Origin: Pedobacter sp.
GTDB taxonomy: Bacteria > Bacteroidota > Bacteroidia > Sphingobacteriales > Sphingobacteriaceae
Assembly (NCBI GenBank): GCA_028287885.1
Contig: JAQBOT010000403.1
Coordinates: forward strand, 1 to 7,701
Length of the DNA: 7,701 nucleotides
Direction: 5' to 3'
A program made the translations under genes and the position numbers. Under the pieces are notes generated by a model. It was not told the DNA's origin and made no database searches. It was given only the letters and a program-made list of their open reading frames with translations. Below, piece by piece: positions 1 through 5,547 of this stretch; position 1 is the first letter of the stretch; every line of letters starts with the position of its first letter.

Positions 1-733
1 TTTTATGGTTTTAAGAGGAAGGAATGTGGAGTTTCACCGGAAAGCTTTCCGTATTGCAGCTGTGTTTGCTTGTGTCGCGGCGCTGTTACAGCCCCTCAGC
101 GGCGATCATTCTGCCAAGAGTGTAGCAATACGGCAACCCGCTAAACTCGCTGCCATGGAAGCTCATTTTAAGACGGAGAAATCCGCTTCCTTTTTGATTG
201 GCGGTATTCCGGACGAAAAAAATAAAGAAGTAAATTATGGAATTAAAATTCCGGGTTTGCTAAGCTACCTGGCCCATGGCGACTTTAAAGCGGAAGTAAA
301 AGGTTTAGACCAGATACCCCAGGAGAACCATCCGCCGGTAGCCATAACGCATTATGCATTTCAGATTATGATTGGACTGGGTACCTTGATGTCTGGTATT
401 GCGGTGCTTTATTTCATCAGTTTATGGAAGAAGAGATCCTGGTTGCAAAGCACTTGGCTGTTAAAACTTTTTGCCTTAGCCACACCCATGGGATTTATAG
501 CTGTAGAAGCGGGTTGGACGGTAACGGAAGTTGGAAGGCAGCCTTGGATCATATACGGCGTAATGAAAACTCGTGATGCTGTTACACCTATGCCGGGGAT
601 CGCATATTCTTTTATCATTTTCACTGGGGTATACCTCTTGCTTGCTTTTTTGGTCGTTTTCATGCTGTATAGGCAAATTAAGATGGTCGACAAGATCTAT
701 GATATTCCGGCACCTTCCATAAACCAAAACTAA
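1..733 (+). CDS. cydA: Cytochrome bd quinol oxidase subunit I, C-terminal part (5' end outside window)
   Basis: This is the membrane subunit that oxidises quinol and carries haems b558, b595 and d. The reading frame is open to the left edge, so the ATG at 5 is internal and roughly the first 200 residues are missing, including the two His haem ligands known in the family. Numbering from that ATG, K47 and E52 in the AKLAAMEA stretch match the E. coli quinol-site pair K252/E257. M122 in FQIM matches haem-b558 ligand M393, and E168 in AVEAGW matches E445. The GRQPW signature is at 177-181. Only about 20 residues lie between the conserved Q-loop start and FQIM, so this is the short-Q-loop type, lacking the E. 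coli insertion of about 68 residues. Hydrophobic helices lie near 117-140, 150-170 and 199-222. cydB follows after 10 nt, so the two are surely one operon. Confidence 0.97.
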   Translation, partial: FMVLRGRNVEFHRKAFRIAAVFACVAALLQPLSGDHSAKSVAIRQPAKLAAMEAHFKTEKSASFLIGGIPDEKNKEVNYGIKIPGLLSYLAHGDFKAEVKGLDQIPQENHPPVAITHYAFQIMIGLGTLMSGIAVLYFISLWKKRSWLQSTWLLKLFALATPMGFIAVEAGWTVTEVGRQPWIIYGVMKTRDAVTPMPGIAYSFIIFTGVYLLLAFLVVFMLYRQIKMVDKIYDIPAPSINQN

Positions 734-743
734 CCCTTACAGC

Positions 744-1784
744 ATGTTGTACGTTGTGATTATCTTTCTTTGGACCTCCATTTTACTCTACCTGTTACTG
801 GGTGGTGCGGATTTCGGCGCGGGGATCATCGAGCTTTTTACTAGTGAAAAGAACGTTGCCCAGACCCGGAAGACGCTGTATAAGGCAATCGGGCCGATTT
901 GGGAGGCGAACCACATGTGGCTGATCATTGCAATCGTGATCTTGTTTGTTGGTTTTCCGGTGATCTACTCCACCATGTCCATCTATTTGCATATCCCACT
1001 AACAGTCATGTTGCTGGGCATTATTGCCAGGGGGACAGCCTTTACCTTCAGGCATTATGATGCGGTTGTTGACGATATGCAGCATACCTACAACCGTGTT
1101 TTTGCCTGGTCTAGCTTTATAACCCCATTGTTCCTTGGCATTATTGCCGGAAGCGCCGTATCTGGAAAAATAGACCTTCATGCCGATACGTTCCTGTCTG
1201 CTTATATTTTCAGTTGGCTGAGTTGGTTTACCGTATCTGTGGGCTTGTTTACCGTATCGATCTGTGGCTTTTTGGCAGCAATTTATCTGGTTGGAGAAAC
1301 GGAAAGTGAAGAGGAGACCAGACGGTTTATATTGAAGGCTGTTGCAATGAATGTTGCTGCCGTAGTTTGTGGCGCACTGGTTTTCCTTTCTGCATACCTG
1401 GAGGAAATTCCCCTGCTCAGCTGGATTTTTGGCAATACCGTGGGCCTTATCGCCATCGCGGCAGCTACGGTTTCTCTTATATCGCTGTGGTATCTACTCT
1501 ATAACGGGAAGACAAAGATCATACGCCTCCTGGCAGGGTTCCAAATCACGATGATTTTACTTGCCGTTACTTTCAATCACTTTCCAAATATTGTCATTGT
1601 AAAACAAGGCTATTTGTCGCTGATGGAGCACAAAGGGAATGATAAATCGATTTCCTCTCTGGCCTATGCCCTTTTGATCGGCAGCTTATTTATACTACCA
1701 TCCTTAGGTTACTTAATTTATAGTTTCCAGAAGAGCGGTACAGATGAACTGCCAGGTAAAACGAATAGTGCGGAAGAGGTTTAA
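744..1784 (+). CDS. cydB: Cytochrome bd quinol oxidase subunit II
   Basis: This is the partner of CydA in the cytoplasmic-membrane bd oxidase, which reduces O2 to water with quinol electrons at high oxygen affinity. The family signature GGADFGAG is at residues 20-27, with the conserved acid D23. The second hallmark, GPIWEANHMW, is at 50-59. Eight or nine hydrophobic segments fill the chain, and the tail after about 330 is polar and probably cytoplasmic. The length of 346 residues is shorter than E. coli CydB (379), as I remember for Bacteroidota homologues. The start is the first ATG after the cydA stop, giving a membrane helix directly at the N terminus; no clear Shine-Dalgarno is visible, as is usual in this phylum. 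No small cydX-like ORF follows, because the next gene is convergent and begins its stop codon 11 nt downstream. Confidence 0.97.
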   Translation: MLYVVIIFLWTSILLYLLLGGADFGAGIIELFTSEKNVAQTRKTLYKAIGPIWEANHMWLIIAIVILFVGFPVIYSTMSIYLHIPLTVMLLGIIARGTAFTFRHYDAVVDDMQHTYNRVFAWSSFITPLFLGIIAGSAVSGKIDLHADTFLSAYIFSWLSWFTVSVGLFTVSICGFLAAIYLVGETESEEETRRFILKAVAMNVAAVVCGALVFLSAYLEEIPLLSWIFGNTVGLIAIAAATVSLISLWYLLYNGKTKIIRLLAGFQITMILLAVTFNHFPNIVIVKQGYLSLMEHKGNDKSISSLAYALLIGSLFILPSLGYLIYSFQKSGTDELPGKTNSAEEV

Positions 1785-1795
1785 AGAAATGAAGA

Positions 1796-2086
1796 TTATC
1801 TCCTTAGGCTGTTTCTTTTTTCATCGATAACCCTTCTGATTTCTTTTACATCAGACGCACTGAAGCCGTGAACTTCAATCTTGGTGCCGTTCAGGTACAA
1901 CCGTAAAGTGCAAAAACCAATAATAGGCTTATCTACTTCGATGGCCGTGATGTCCTGGTAGTTTAGGTATTTCGAATCTCCACTAAAAAGTCCTGGTATT
2001 TTAACTTCAACACTGTTTTCGTCTAAGTTGATCTCTGCAGGAAAGACTTTATTGCCTTCAGAGAGTCTTGATGCTTTAAATTTCAT
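1796..2086 (-). CDS. Small hypothetical protein, possibly a PH-like domain
   Basis: This is a 96-residue protein with no signal peptide and no membrane segment. Its pattern is short alternating beta-type stretches (PAEINLDENSVEVKIP, then YLNYQDITAIEV, then CTLRLYLNGTKIEVHGF) followed by a charged C-terminal helix (SDVKEIRRVIDEKR). A small beta barrel closed by one helix is what bacterial PH-like (bPH) domains look like, and phrases like YQDITAIEV are common there; this assignment is by eye only. It ends in Arg-Arg. It lies alone, convergent to cydB and divergent from mtgA with an 85-nt gap to the mtgA start. The ATG chosen is the only plausible one. It is likely a real gene because it is a clean, compact ORF filling the space between two well-defined genes, but the function is unknown. 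Confidence 0.7.
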   Translation of the reverse strand: MKFKASRLSEGNKVFPAEINLDENSVEVKIPGLFSGDSKYLNYQDITAIEVDKPIIGFCTLRLYLNGTKIEVHGFSASDVKEIRRVIDEKRNSLRR

Positions 2087-2137
2087 TGAATTGAAGAATT
2101 ATATTGGTCCATTGTTTCTTTGGCTAAAGTAAACAAT

Positions 2138-2167
2138 TTAGCTGAATATGTTTTTTATATACCTTTG
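2138..2167 (+). promoter_or_regulatory. Predicted Bacteroidota-type promoter of mtgA
   Basis: TACCTTTG at 2160-2167 matches the Bacteroidota -7 consensus TAnnTTTG exactly. Nineteen nt upstream, at 2138-2140, is TTA, one base off the -33 TTG, in an AT-rich stretch. The -7 element ends only 4 nt before the ATG at 2172, so transcription would begin at or next to the start codon. This is a consensus match by eye, not a mapped start. Confidence 0.6.
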
Positions 2168-2171
2168 CGCG

Positions 2172-2894
2172 ATGGCTACCAGGAGGAATAAAACGAGCAA
2201 GAACAAGAAGTCTATGTTGAAGAAGGTTACCGCTGTAATTTCCAGGGTGTTGATCTGGTTTTTGATGGTTTCCGTGCTTTGGGTACTTGCTTACCGCTTT
2301 ATCAATCCGCCAATGACGTTGTTGATGATCGGGCGTAATATTGAACGCAAATCAGAGGGAAAAACCTTTAAGACCGATAAAACCTGGGTGAAACTGGAGG
2401 ATATTTCTGACAATATGAAGCGGGCAGCCGTCAGTGCGGAAGATCAAAAGTTCTTAACACATATGGGCTTTGATATTAAAGCAATTGAGCGCGCCTATGC
2501 GAGTAATAGTAAAGGAAAGAAAGTAAAAGGAGGGAGTACCATATCGCAGCAAACCGCCAAGAATGTGTTTTTATGGCCGGGAAGATCTTATATCCGGAAA
2601 GGCTTTGAGGCGTATTTTACCTTGCTGATTGAAATGCTTTGGAGTAAAGAGCGGATTTTGGAAGTCTACCTGAACGTGATAGAGATGGGGGATGGAATTT
2701 ACGGTGCCGAAGCTGCGTCACAATATTACTTCAATAAGCCATGTAAAACCTTAAGCAAGTCGCAGGCGGCTCTTATTGCTGCTTGTTTCCCGAATCCACT
2801 AAGATGGACACCTGCACATCCAACACGATACATCAGGCATAAGCAATACATGATCATGCATATCATGCGCAGGTTAGGCCCGCTCGACTTCTAG
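2172..2894 (+). CDS. mtgA: Monofunctional biosynthetic peptidoglycan glycosyltransferase (GT51)
   Basis: This enzyme polymerises lipid II into glycan strands on the outer face of the cytoplasmic membrane and has no transpeptidase domain. Counting from the ATG at 2172, the protein is 240 residues, close to E. coli MtgA (242). It has a basic cytoplasmic tail (1-18), one membrane anchor (about 22-42), then the GT51 motifs in order: AEDQKFLTHMGFD at 89-101 with the catalytic Glu E90, KGGSTISQQTAKN at 119-131, RKGFEAYF and KERILEVYLN within 142-168, and IYGAEAA at 176-182. The second family catalytic Glu is probably E146 or E154. An in-frame ATG at 2148 would add eight residues but lies upstream of, and is separated from the body by, the perfect -7 element, so I reject it. 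The gene stands alone and its stop is 3 nt from the convergent neighbour's stop. Confidence 0.94.
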   Translation: MATRRNKTSKNKKSMLKKVTAVISRVLIWFLMVSVLWVLAYRFINPPMTLLMIGRNIERKSEGKTFKTDKTWVKLEDISDNMKRAAVSAEDQKFLTHMGFDIKAIERAYASNSKGKKVKGGSTISQQTAKNVFLWPGRSYIRKGFEAYFTLLIEMLWSKERILEVYLNVIEMGDGIYGAEAASQYYFNKPCKTLSKSQAALIAACFPNPLRWTPAHPTRYIRHKQYMIMHIMRRLGPLDF

Positions 2895-2897
2895 GCG

Positions 2898-3377
2898 CTA
2901 CAGTAAATGCGCGAATACTGAACTGTGCCAGCTTTTGGCAAATGGAACTTCCCACTTACTTTGAAACTCCGCCAATGTTTGCACCAGGTTATTGAATACG
3001 GTGGTTTCTGGAGTTACTTTTTTGATGCTGATTAAGGTTTCAAAATCTTCCTTGCTTGTAGCTACGATTTTGTCGTCAACCTTATAAGCCATATTAAAGC
3101 GATTGAATAAATCTACATGGTAGGTCCGTTCAATTTCTTTGAGTATCTTAACGGAAGAGTCGATTGAACAGCCAGTTACGTTTGCGGATGATTCATCAAC
3201 AGTAAAAACAATAAAGAAGTTGTACAATATTTCTGCTTTTGATTGCAAGTCTTGCCCATGCGCCTGCCACTGATTGGTGAAAGCAGTCAGTTTCTGTTGA
3301 ATTTCTGCTACTTCAGAAGCAGTAAATTCACGGTCGCTTTGGTAAACCCAAACTCTTGATTGTGGTGAAAAACTCAT
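2898..3377 (-). CDS. Conserved Bacteroidota protein, often labelled 'ABC transporter ATPase' but without P-loop
   Basis: This is a 159-residue soluble protein that I recognise as a conserved Bacteroidota family. Conserved-looking blocks are SRVWVYQSDREFT near the N terminus, FTNQWQAHG, the central GCSIDSS, and the C-terminal TVFNNLVQTLAEFQSKWEVP followed by SWHSSVF. Databases often name the family 'ABC transporter ATPase', but no Walker A (GxxxxGK[ST]), ABC signature (LSGGQ) or Walker B motif is present, so the name is unsupported. There is no signal peptide or membrane helix. From memory, in Flavobacteriia the gene often sits just after the HdrD-like iron-sulfur pair found here at 4654-6843; here it lies on the same strand but separated by the metallo-hydrolase and an opposite-strand gene. 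That suggests, without proving, a link to the same electron-transfer module. Function unknown. Confidence 0.85.
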   Translation of the reverse strand: MSFSPQSRVWVYQSDREFTASEVAEIQQKLTAFTNQWQAHGQDLQSKAEILYNFFIVFTVDESSANVTGCSIDSSVKILKEIERTYHVDLFNRFNMAYKVDDKIVATSKEDFETLISIKKVTPETTVFNNLVQTLAEFQSKWEVPFAKSWHSSVFAHLL

Positions 3378-3381
3378 AAAA

Positions 3382-3389
3382 CAAATTTA
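3382..3389 (-). promoter_or_regulatory. Predicted -7 element of the 2898-3377 gene
   Basis: Read on the minus strand this is TAAATTTG, an exact TAnnTTTG match ending 4 nt before the ATG at 3377, the same spacing as at mtgA. No TTG is found at the expected -33 position, so the promoter would rest on the -7 box or need an activator. The palindrome at 3390-3407 abuts it. Confidence 0.5.
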
Positions 3390-3407
3390 CTAATTTATTT
3401 AAATTAG
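3390..3407. promoter_or_regulatory. 18-bp inverted repeat in a divergent promoter gap (candidate operator)
   Basis: CTAATTTA-TT-TAAATTAG is a perfect 8-bp inverted repeat with a 2-nt spacer, in the 50-nt gap between two divergent genes. It lies directly upstream of the predicted -7 box of the minus-strand gene, that is between -33 and -7, a classic repressor position. The gap is very AT-rich, so a chance palindrome is quite possible. Confidence 0.3.
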
Positions 3408-3427
3408 GTTATTAAAATCGTAAAGCG

Positions 3428-3901
3428 ATGAAAAAGATTACAGTTTGCTTAAAAATGGCAATTTTTATTCTATTATGCTTCGCTTTTTTTGCTTTTACAA
3501 GTACTGATTTATTAAATGAACAAGCAATTTTCGTGCAAAAAATGCTTGTTGCGCATTATGATGGGGGCCAAGAGGCTTACGGTCTGAAGCGCGGAGAGCT
3601 CGTAGTAACGAATACAGGCTTTTGTAGGTATAAAAGGTACTTTGAAAACGGAAAAATTGAGTATTTTTCTTTTAACCTGATAAAATTTAAGGATCTGGAT
3701 TATCTTGGTACGGTGAGGGCTGGCAAGCTTTTGCTACACACAATGAGCGACGATGTGATTGTACAAACGTACAACGATAAAAAAGGAGACCTGGACAGCA
3801 TGGCCTCCAGTCTGACTATACCTCTAAAGAATATTGAACCGGAAGACCTTGCGGACTTCTCAAAATCTTTTCTCCTGATGCATGCAGCCTTGAAGAAATG
3901 A
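3428..3901 (+). CDS. Exported hypothetical protein
   Basis: This is a 157-residue protein that begins with a Lys-Lys n-region and a hydrophobic stretch at about 10-24 followed by TSTD, which reads as a Sec signal peptide or an N-terminal anchor. C17 sits in ILLC, which lacks the small residue expected at -1, so I do not call a lipoprotein. The mature part contains beta-type segments (RGELVVTNTGFCRYKRYF, YFSFNLIKFKDLDYLG) and ends in a polar helix. I do not recognise a named domain. The sequence could be a Bacteroidota-specific periplasmic protein. Its last 86 nt, including the stop, overlap the 3' end of the metallo-beta-lactamase-fold gene on the other strand. The C terminus (IPLKNIEPEDLADFSKSF) looks like ordinary protein rather than noise. 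The upstream gap is short and AT-rich, with no good TAnnTTTG on this strand. Confidence 0.72.
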   Translation: MKKITVCLKMAIFILLCFAFFAFTSTDLLNEQAIFVQKMLVAHYDGGQEAYGLKRGELVVTNTGFCRYKRYFENGKIEYFSFNLIKFKDLDYLGTVRAGKLLLHTMSDDVIVQTYNDKKGDLDSMASSLTIPLKNIEPEDLADFSKSFLLMHAALKK

Positions 3902-4664
3902 TGTGAACATCCGTTTCTTCGTACCTGGAAGCCACAATGATCTTGGTGCCTTCTGCATGAAGCTCAAATAAGTCTTTGACAAGTTCTGGATTGTTGTTGT
4001 CTTTCGACAAGTGCGATAGAAGCAGGTGGCTCATGTGGGCAGGCTTGTGATCCAGGAAGAGCTGAAGCGCTTCCCTGTTGCTCAAGTGGCCGCTGCCGCC
4101 CCTGATCCTTTGTTTTAAGAAGAAGGGGTAGTTTCCATTGTTCAGCATGTCCTCATCATAGTTGGCTTCTAGAAATGCGGCATGACAATGCTTAAAGTGC
4201 TTGGTGAGTTGTTCACATACGGCGCCAAGATCTGTGAATACACCAACGCATGTTTCGCCACAGGAAACCGTAAAGCTGTGCGGCTCGGAAGCATCATGAA
4301 TTTTGGGGAATGCGGTAACGATCAGGCTTCCGAATTGATGGGTGGCATAACTTTCTAAATTATGGACCCGTTCGGGCCCCAGCTCAAAGCGACAATTGCG
4401 GAGTGTGCCTGGTGTAATGTAAACTGGAAGTTTGTATTTCTTTGCGAGCACACACACGCCTTTGATGTGATCAGAATGCTCATGGGAAATGAAGAGTGCT
4501 TTAACTTTTTTCATGGAGAGCCCAAGGCGCAGCATTCGCTTTTCTGTTTCCCGGCAGGAGATTCCTGCATCTATTAAGACGGCTTCTGTGCTGTTGCCCA
4601 CATAGTAGCAGTTTCCGTTGCTGCCGGAGTTTAAAGATGCGATATGCAGGTCGTTACAATCCAT
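3816..4664 (-). CDS. Metallo-beta-lactamase-fold hydrolase, YycJ/WalJ type
   Basis: This is a 282-residue cytoplasmic protein of the YycJ/WalJ branch of the metallo-beta-lactamase superfamily. Relatives are two-metal hydrolases, some shown or proposed to be DNA exonucleases; the substrate here is inferred. Visible motifs are SLNSGSNGNCYYV at 10-22 (family N terminus), D32 in LIDAG, the metal-binding HEHSDH at 61-66, IHDA with H123, TDLG with D145, LEANYD at 165-170, SGHLSN at 191-196, and SHLSKDNN around H218. The recognisable domain ends near RYEET (about 248-252). The last 28 residues (255-282) are encoded entirely antisense to the end of the 3428-3901 gene and look like a lineage-specific extension. 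The ATG lies 11 nt inside the upstream iron-sulfur gene, so the two are probably translationally coupled and co-transcribed. Confidence 0.92.
   Translation of the reverse strand: MDCNDLHIASLNSGSNGNCYYVGNSTEAVLIDAGISCRETEKRMLRLGLSMKKVKALFISHEHSDHIKGVCVLAKKYKLPVYITPGTLRNCRFELGPERVHNLESYATHQFGSLIVTAFPKIHDASEPHSFTVSCGETCVGVFTDLGAVCEQLTKHFKHCHAAFLEANYDEDMLNNGNYPFFLKQRIRGGSGHLSNREALQLFLDHKPAHMSHLLLSHLSKDNNNPELVKDLFELHAEGTKIIVASRYEETDVHIISSRLHASGEKILRSPQGLPVQYSLEV
3892..3920. other. Imperfect hairpin at a convergent gene end
   Basis: GAAGAAA (3892-3898) pairs with TTTCTTC (3914-3920), and inside it GATG (3900-3903) pairs with CATC (3908-3911) around a TGAA loop, with a small internal bulge. It spans the stop codon of the plus-strand gene (3899-3901). 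No T-tract follows on either strand, so it is not a canonical intrinsic terminator, but it may mark or protect a transcript end. Confidence 0.3.
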
Positions 4665-5454
4665 TTGCTCTTGCTGTTATTTCTGCGATGTCCAGGACAT
4701 CGACGTTTTCTGATTGTTCTTTGATTTTGACCCCATCACTTAGCATGGTCATGCAGAAAGGGCAGGAGGTGGCAACGATAGCTGGGTTTAGCGATAAAGC
4801 TTCTTCAACTCTTTCTATGTTGATATCCTTCTTGCCTGGTTCAGGCTCCTTGAACATTTGTGCACCGCCGGCACCACAACATAGTCCGTTTACTTTGCAG
4901 CGTTTCATTTCTACGAGCTGTGCATCTAGGATTTCCAAAGCCGCTCGAGGCGCCTCATAGATCCCGTTGGCACGGCCGAGGTAACATGGATCGTGGAAGG
5001 TGATCTTTTTGCCTTTAAAGCTTTCTCCGCCTTCGGCTTTTAGTTTACCGTCGTCAATAAGCTGCTGTATGAGTTGGGAATGGTGGATAACTTCGTAGCT
5101 GCCGCCAAGGCCAGGATATTCGTTTTTTATGGTATTGAAGCAGTGCGGGCATCCTGTTACGATCTTCTTAATGTTGTAGCCGTTCATGACTTCAATGTTG
5201 GTCATGGCCTGCATCTGAAAAAGGAATTCGTTTCCTGCACGCTTCGCGGGATCACCCGTACAGCTTTCTTCAGTGCCTAAAACTGCGTATTTGATGCCTA
5301 CATGCTGAAGGATCTTGCAGATATCGCGTGTGGTACGCTGAGCACGCTCATCGTAGCTTCCGAAACAGCCTACCCAGAATAAGATCTCGGGCTCCTCGCC
5401 GCGGGCGATCATTTCTGCCATTGTTGGTACTGTAAAATTTGTTTGCTCAGTCAT
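4654..5454 (-). CDS. (Fe-S)-binding protein with two CCG domains, HdrB/HdrD- and EtfD C-terminus-like
   Basis: This is a 266-residue soluble iron-sulfur protein of the heterodisulfide-reductase/GlpC/LutA type. The first cysteine set is C30 (WVGCFGS), C65 (EESCTGD) and C102/C105 (GCPHC). The second is C157 (HDPCYLG), C192-C193-G194 (LCCGAGG) and C231/C234 (SCPFC). The first set has Ser in place of one Cys of the usual CC pair; the second is canonical and likely holds the cluster. The N-terminal phrase PTMAEMIARGEEPEILFWVG resembles the interdomain linker of longer fused proteins, and the upstream gene ends where that linker would start. So this protein probably docks on the membrane subunit encoded at 5548-6843, receiving or passing electrons at the cytoplasmic side. 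The gap to that gene is 93 nt, and the next gene overlaps by 11 nt. Donor and acceptor are inferred. Confidence 0.92.
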   Translation of the reverse strand: MTEQTNFTVPTMAEMIARGEEPEILFWVGCFGSYDERAQRTTRDICKILQHVGIKYAVLGTEESCTGDPAKRAGNEFLFQMQAMTNIEVMNGYNIKKIVTGCPHCFNTIKNEYPGLGGSYEVIHHSQLIQQLIDDGKLKAEGGESFKGKKITFHDPCYLGRANGIYEAPRAALEILDAQLVEMKRCKVNGLCCGAGGAQMFKEPEPGKKDINIERVEEALSLNPAIVATSCPFCMTMLSDGVKIKEQSENVDVLDIAEITARANGL

Positions 5455-5497
5455 GTTCAGCGCAAGTATTTATATCGTTATAGACTTTTAGGGTCTT

Positions 5498-5531
5498 TTA
5501 ATTTTTGTTTTTTGGAGGTGTTAATTTTTGT
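5498..5531. repeat. Short direct repeat between the two iron-sulfur genes
   Basis: TTAATTTTTGT occurs at 5498-5508 and again at 5521-5531, a 23-nt period, inside the 93-nt gap 5455-5547. On the transcribed strand the region is A-rich. It may be simple low-complexity drift. I found no convincing promoter or terminator in this gap. Confidence 0.4.
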
Positions 5532-5547
5532 AGTGGTAATCTTAGTA

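Noticed and set aside
409..727. Two minus-strand ORFs inside cydA
   Set aside because: They are antisense to highly conserved CydA motifs and have no recognisable sequence; they are shadows.
1784..1825. Terminator between cydB and the small convergent gene (AAAGAAA ... TTTCTTT)
   Set aside because: The loop would be more than 20 nt, the stem is only 7 A-T-rich pairs, and half of it lies in the neighbouring coding region.
2148..2171. Upstream in-frame ATG for mtgA
   Set aside because: It lies upstream of the exact TAnnTTTG element; starting at 2172 gives 240 residues, matching the usual family length, and a typical basic N terminus.
3428..3505. Lipoprotein signal in the exported hypothetical
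   Set aside because: The Cys at 17 is preceded by Leu-Leu and lies in the middle of the hydrophobic stretch, not after a proper lipobox.
4362..4960. Plus-strand ORFs inside the hydrolase and CCG-domain genes
   Set aside because: They are antisense to motif-rich conserved genes, with no start-region signals or family resemblance.
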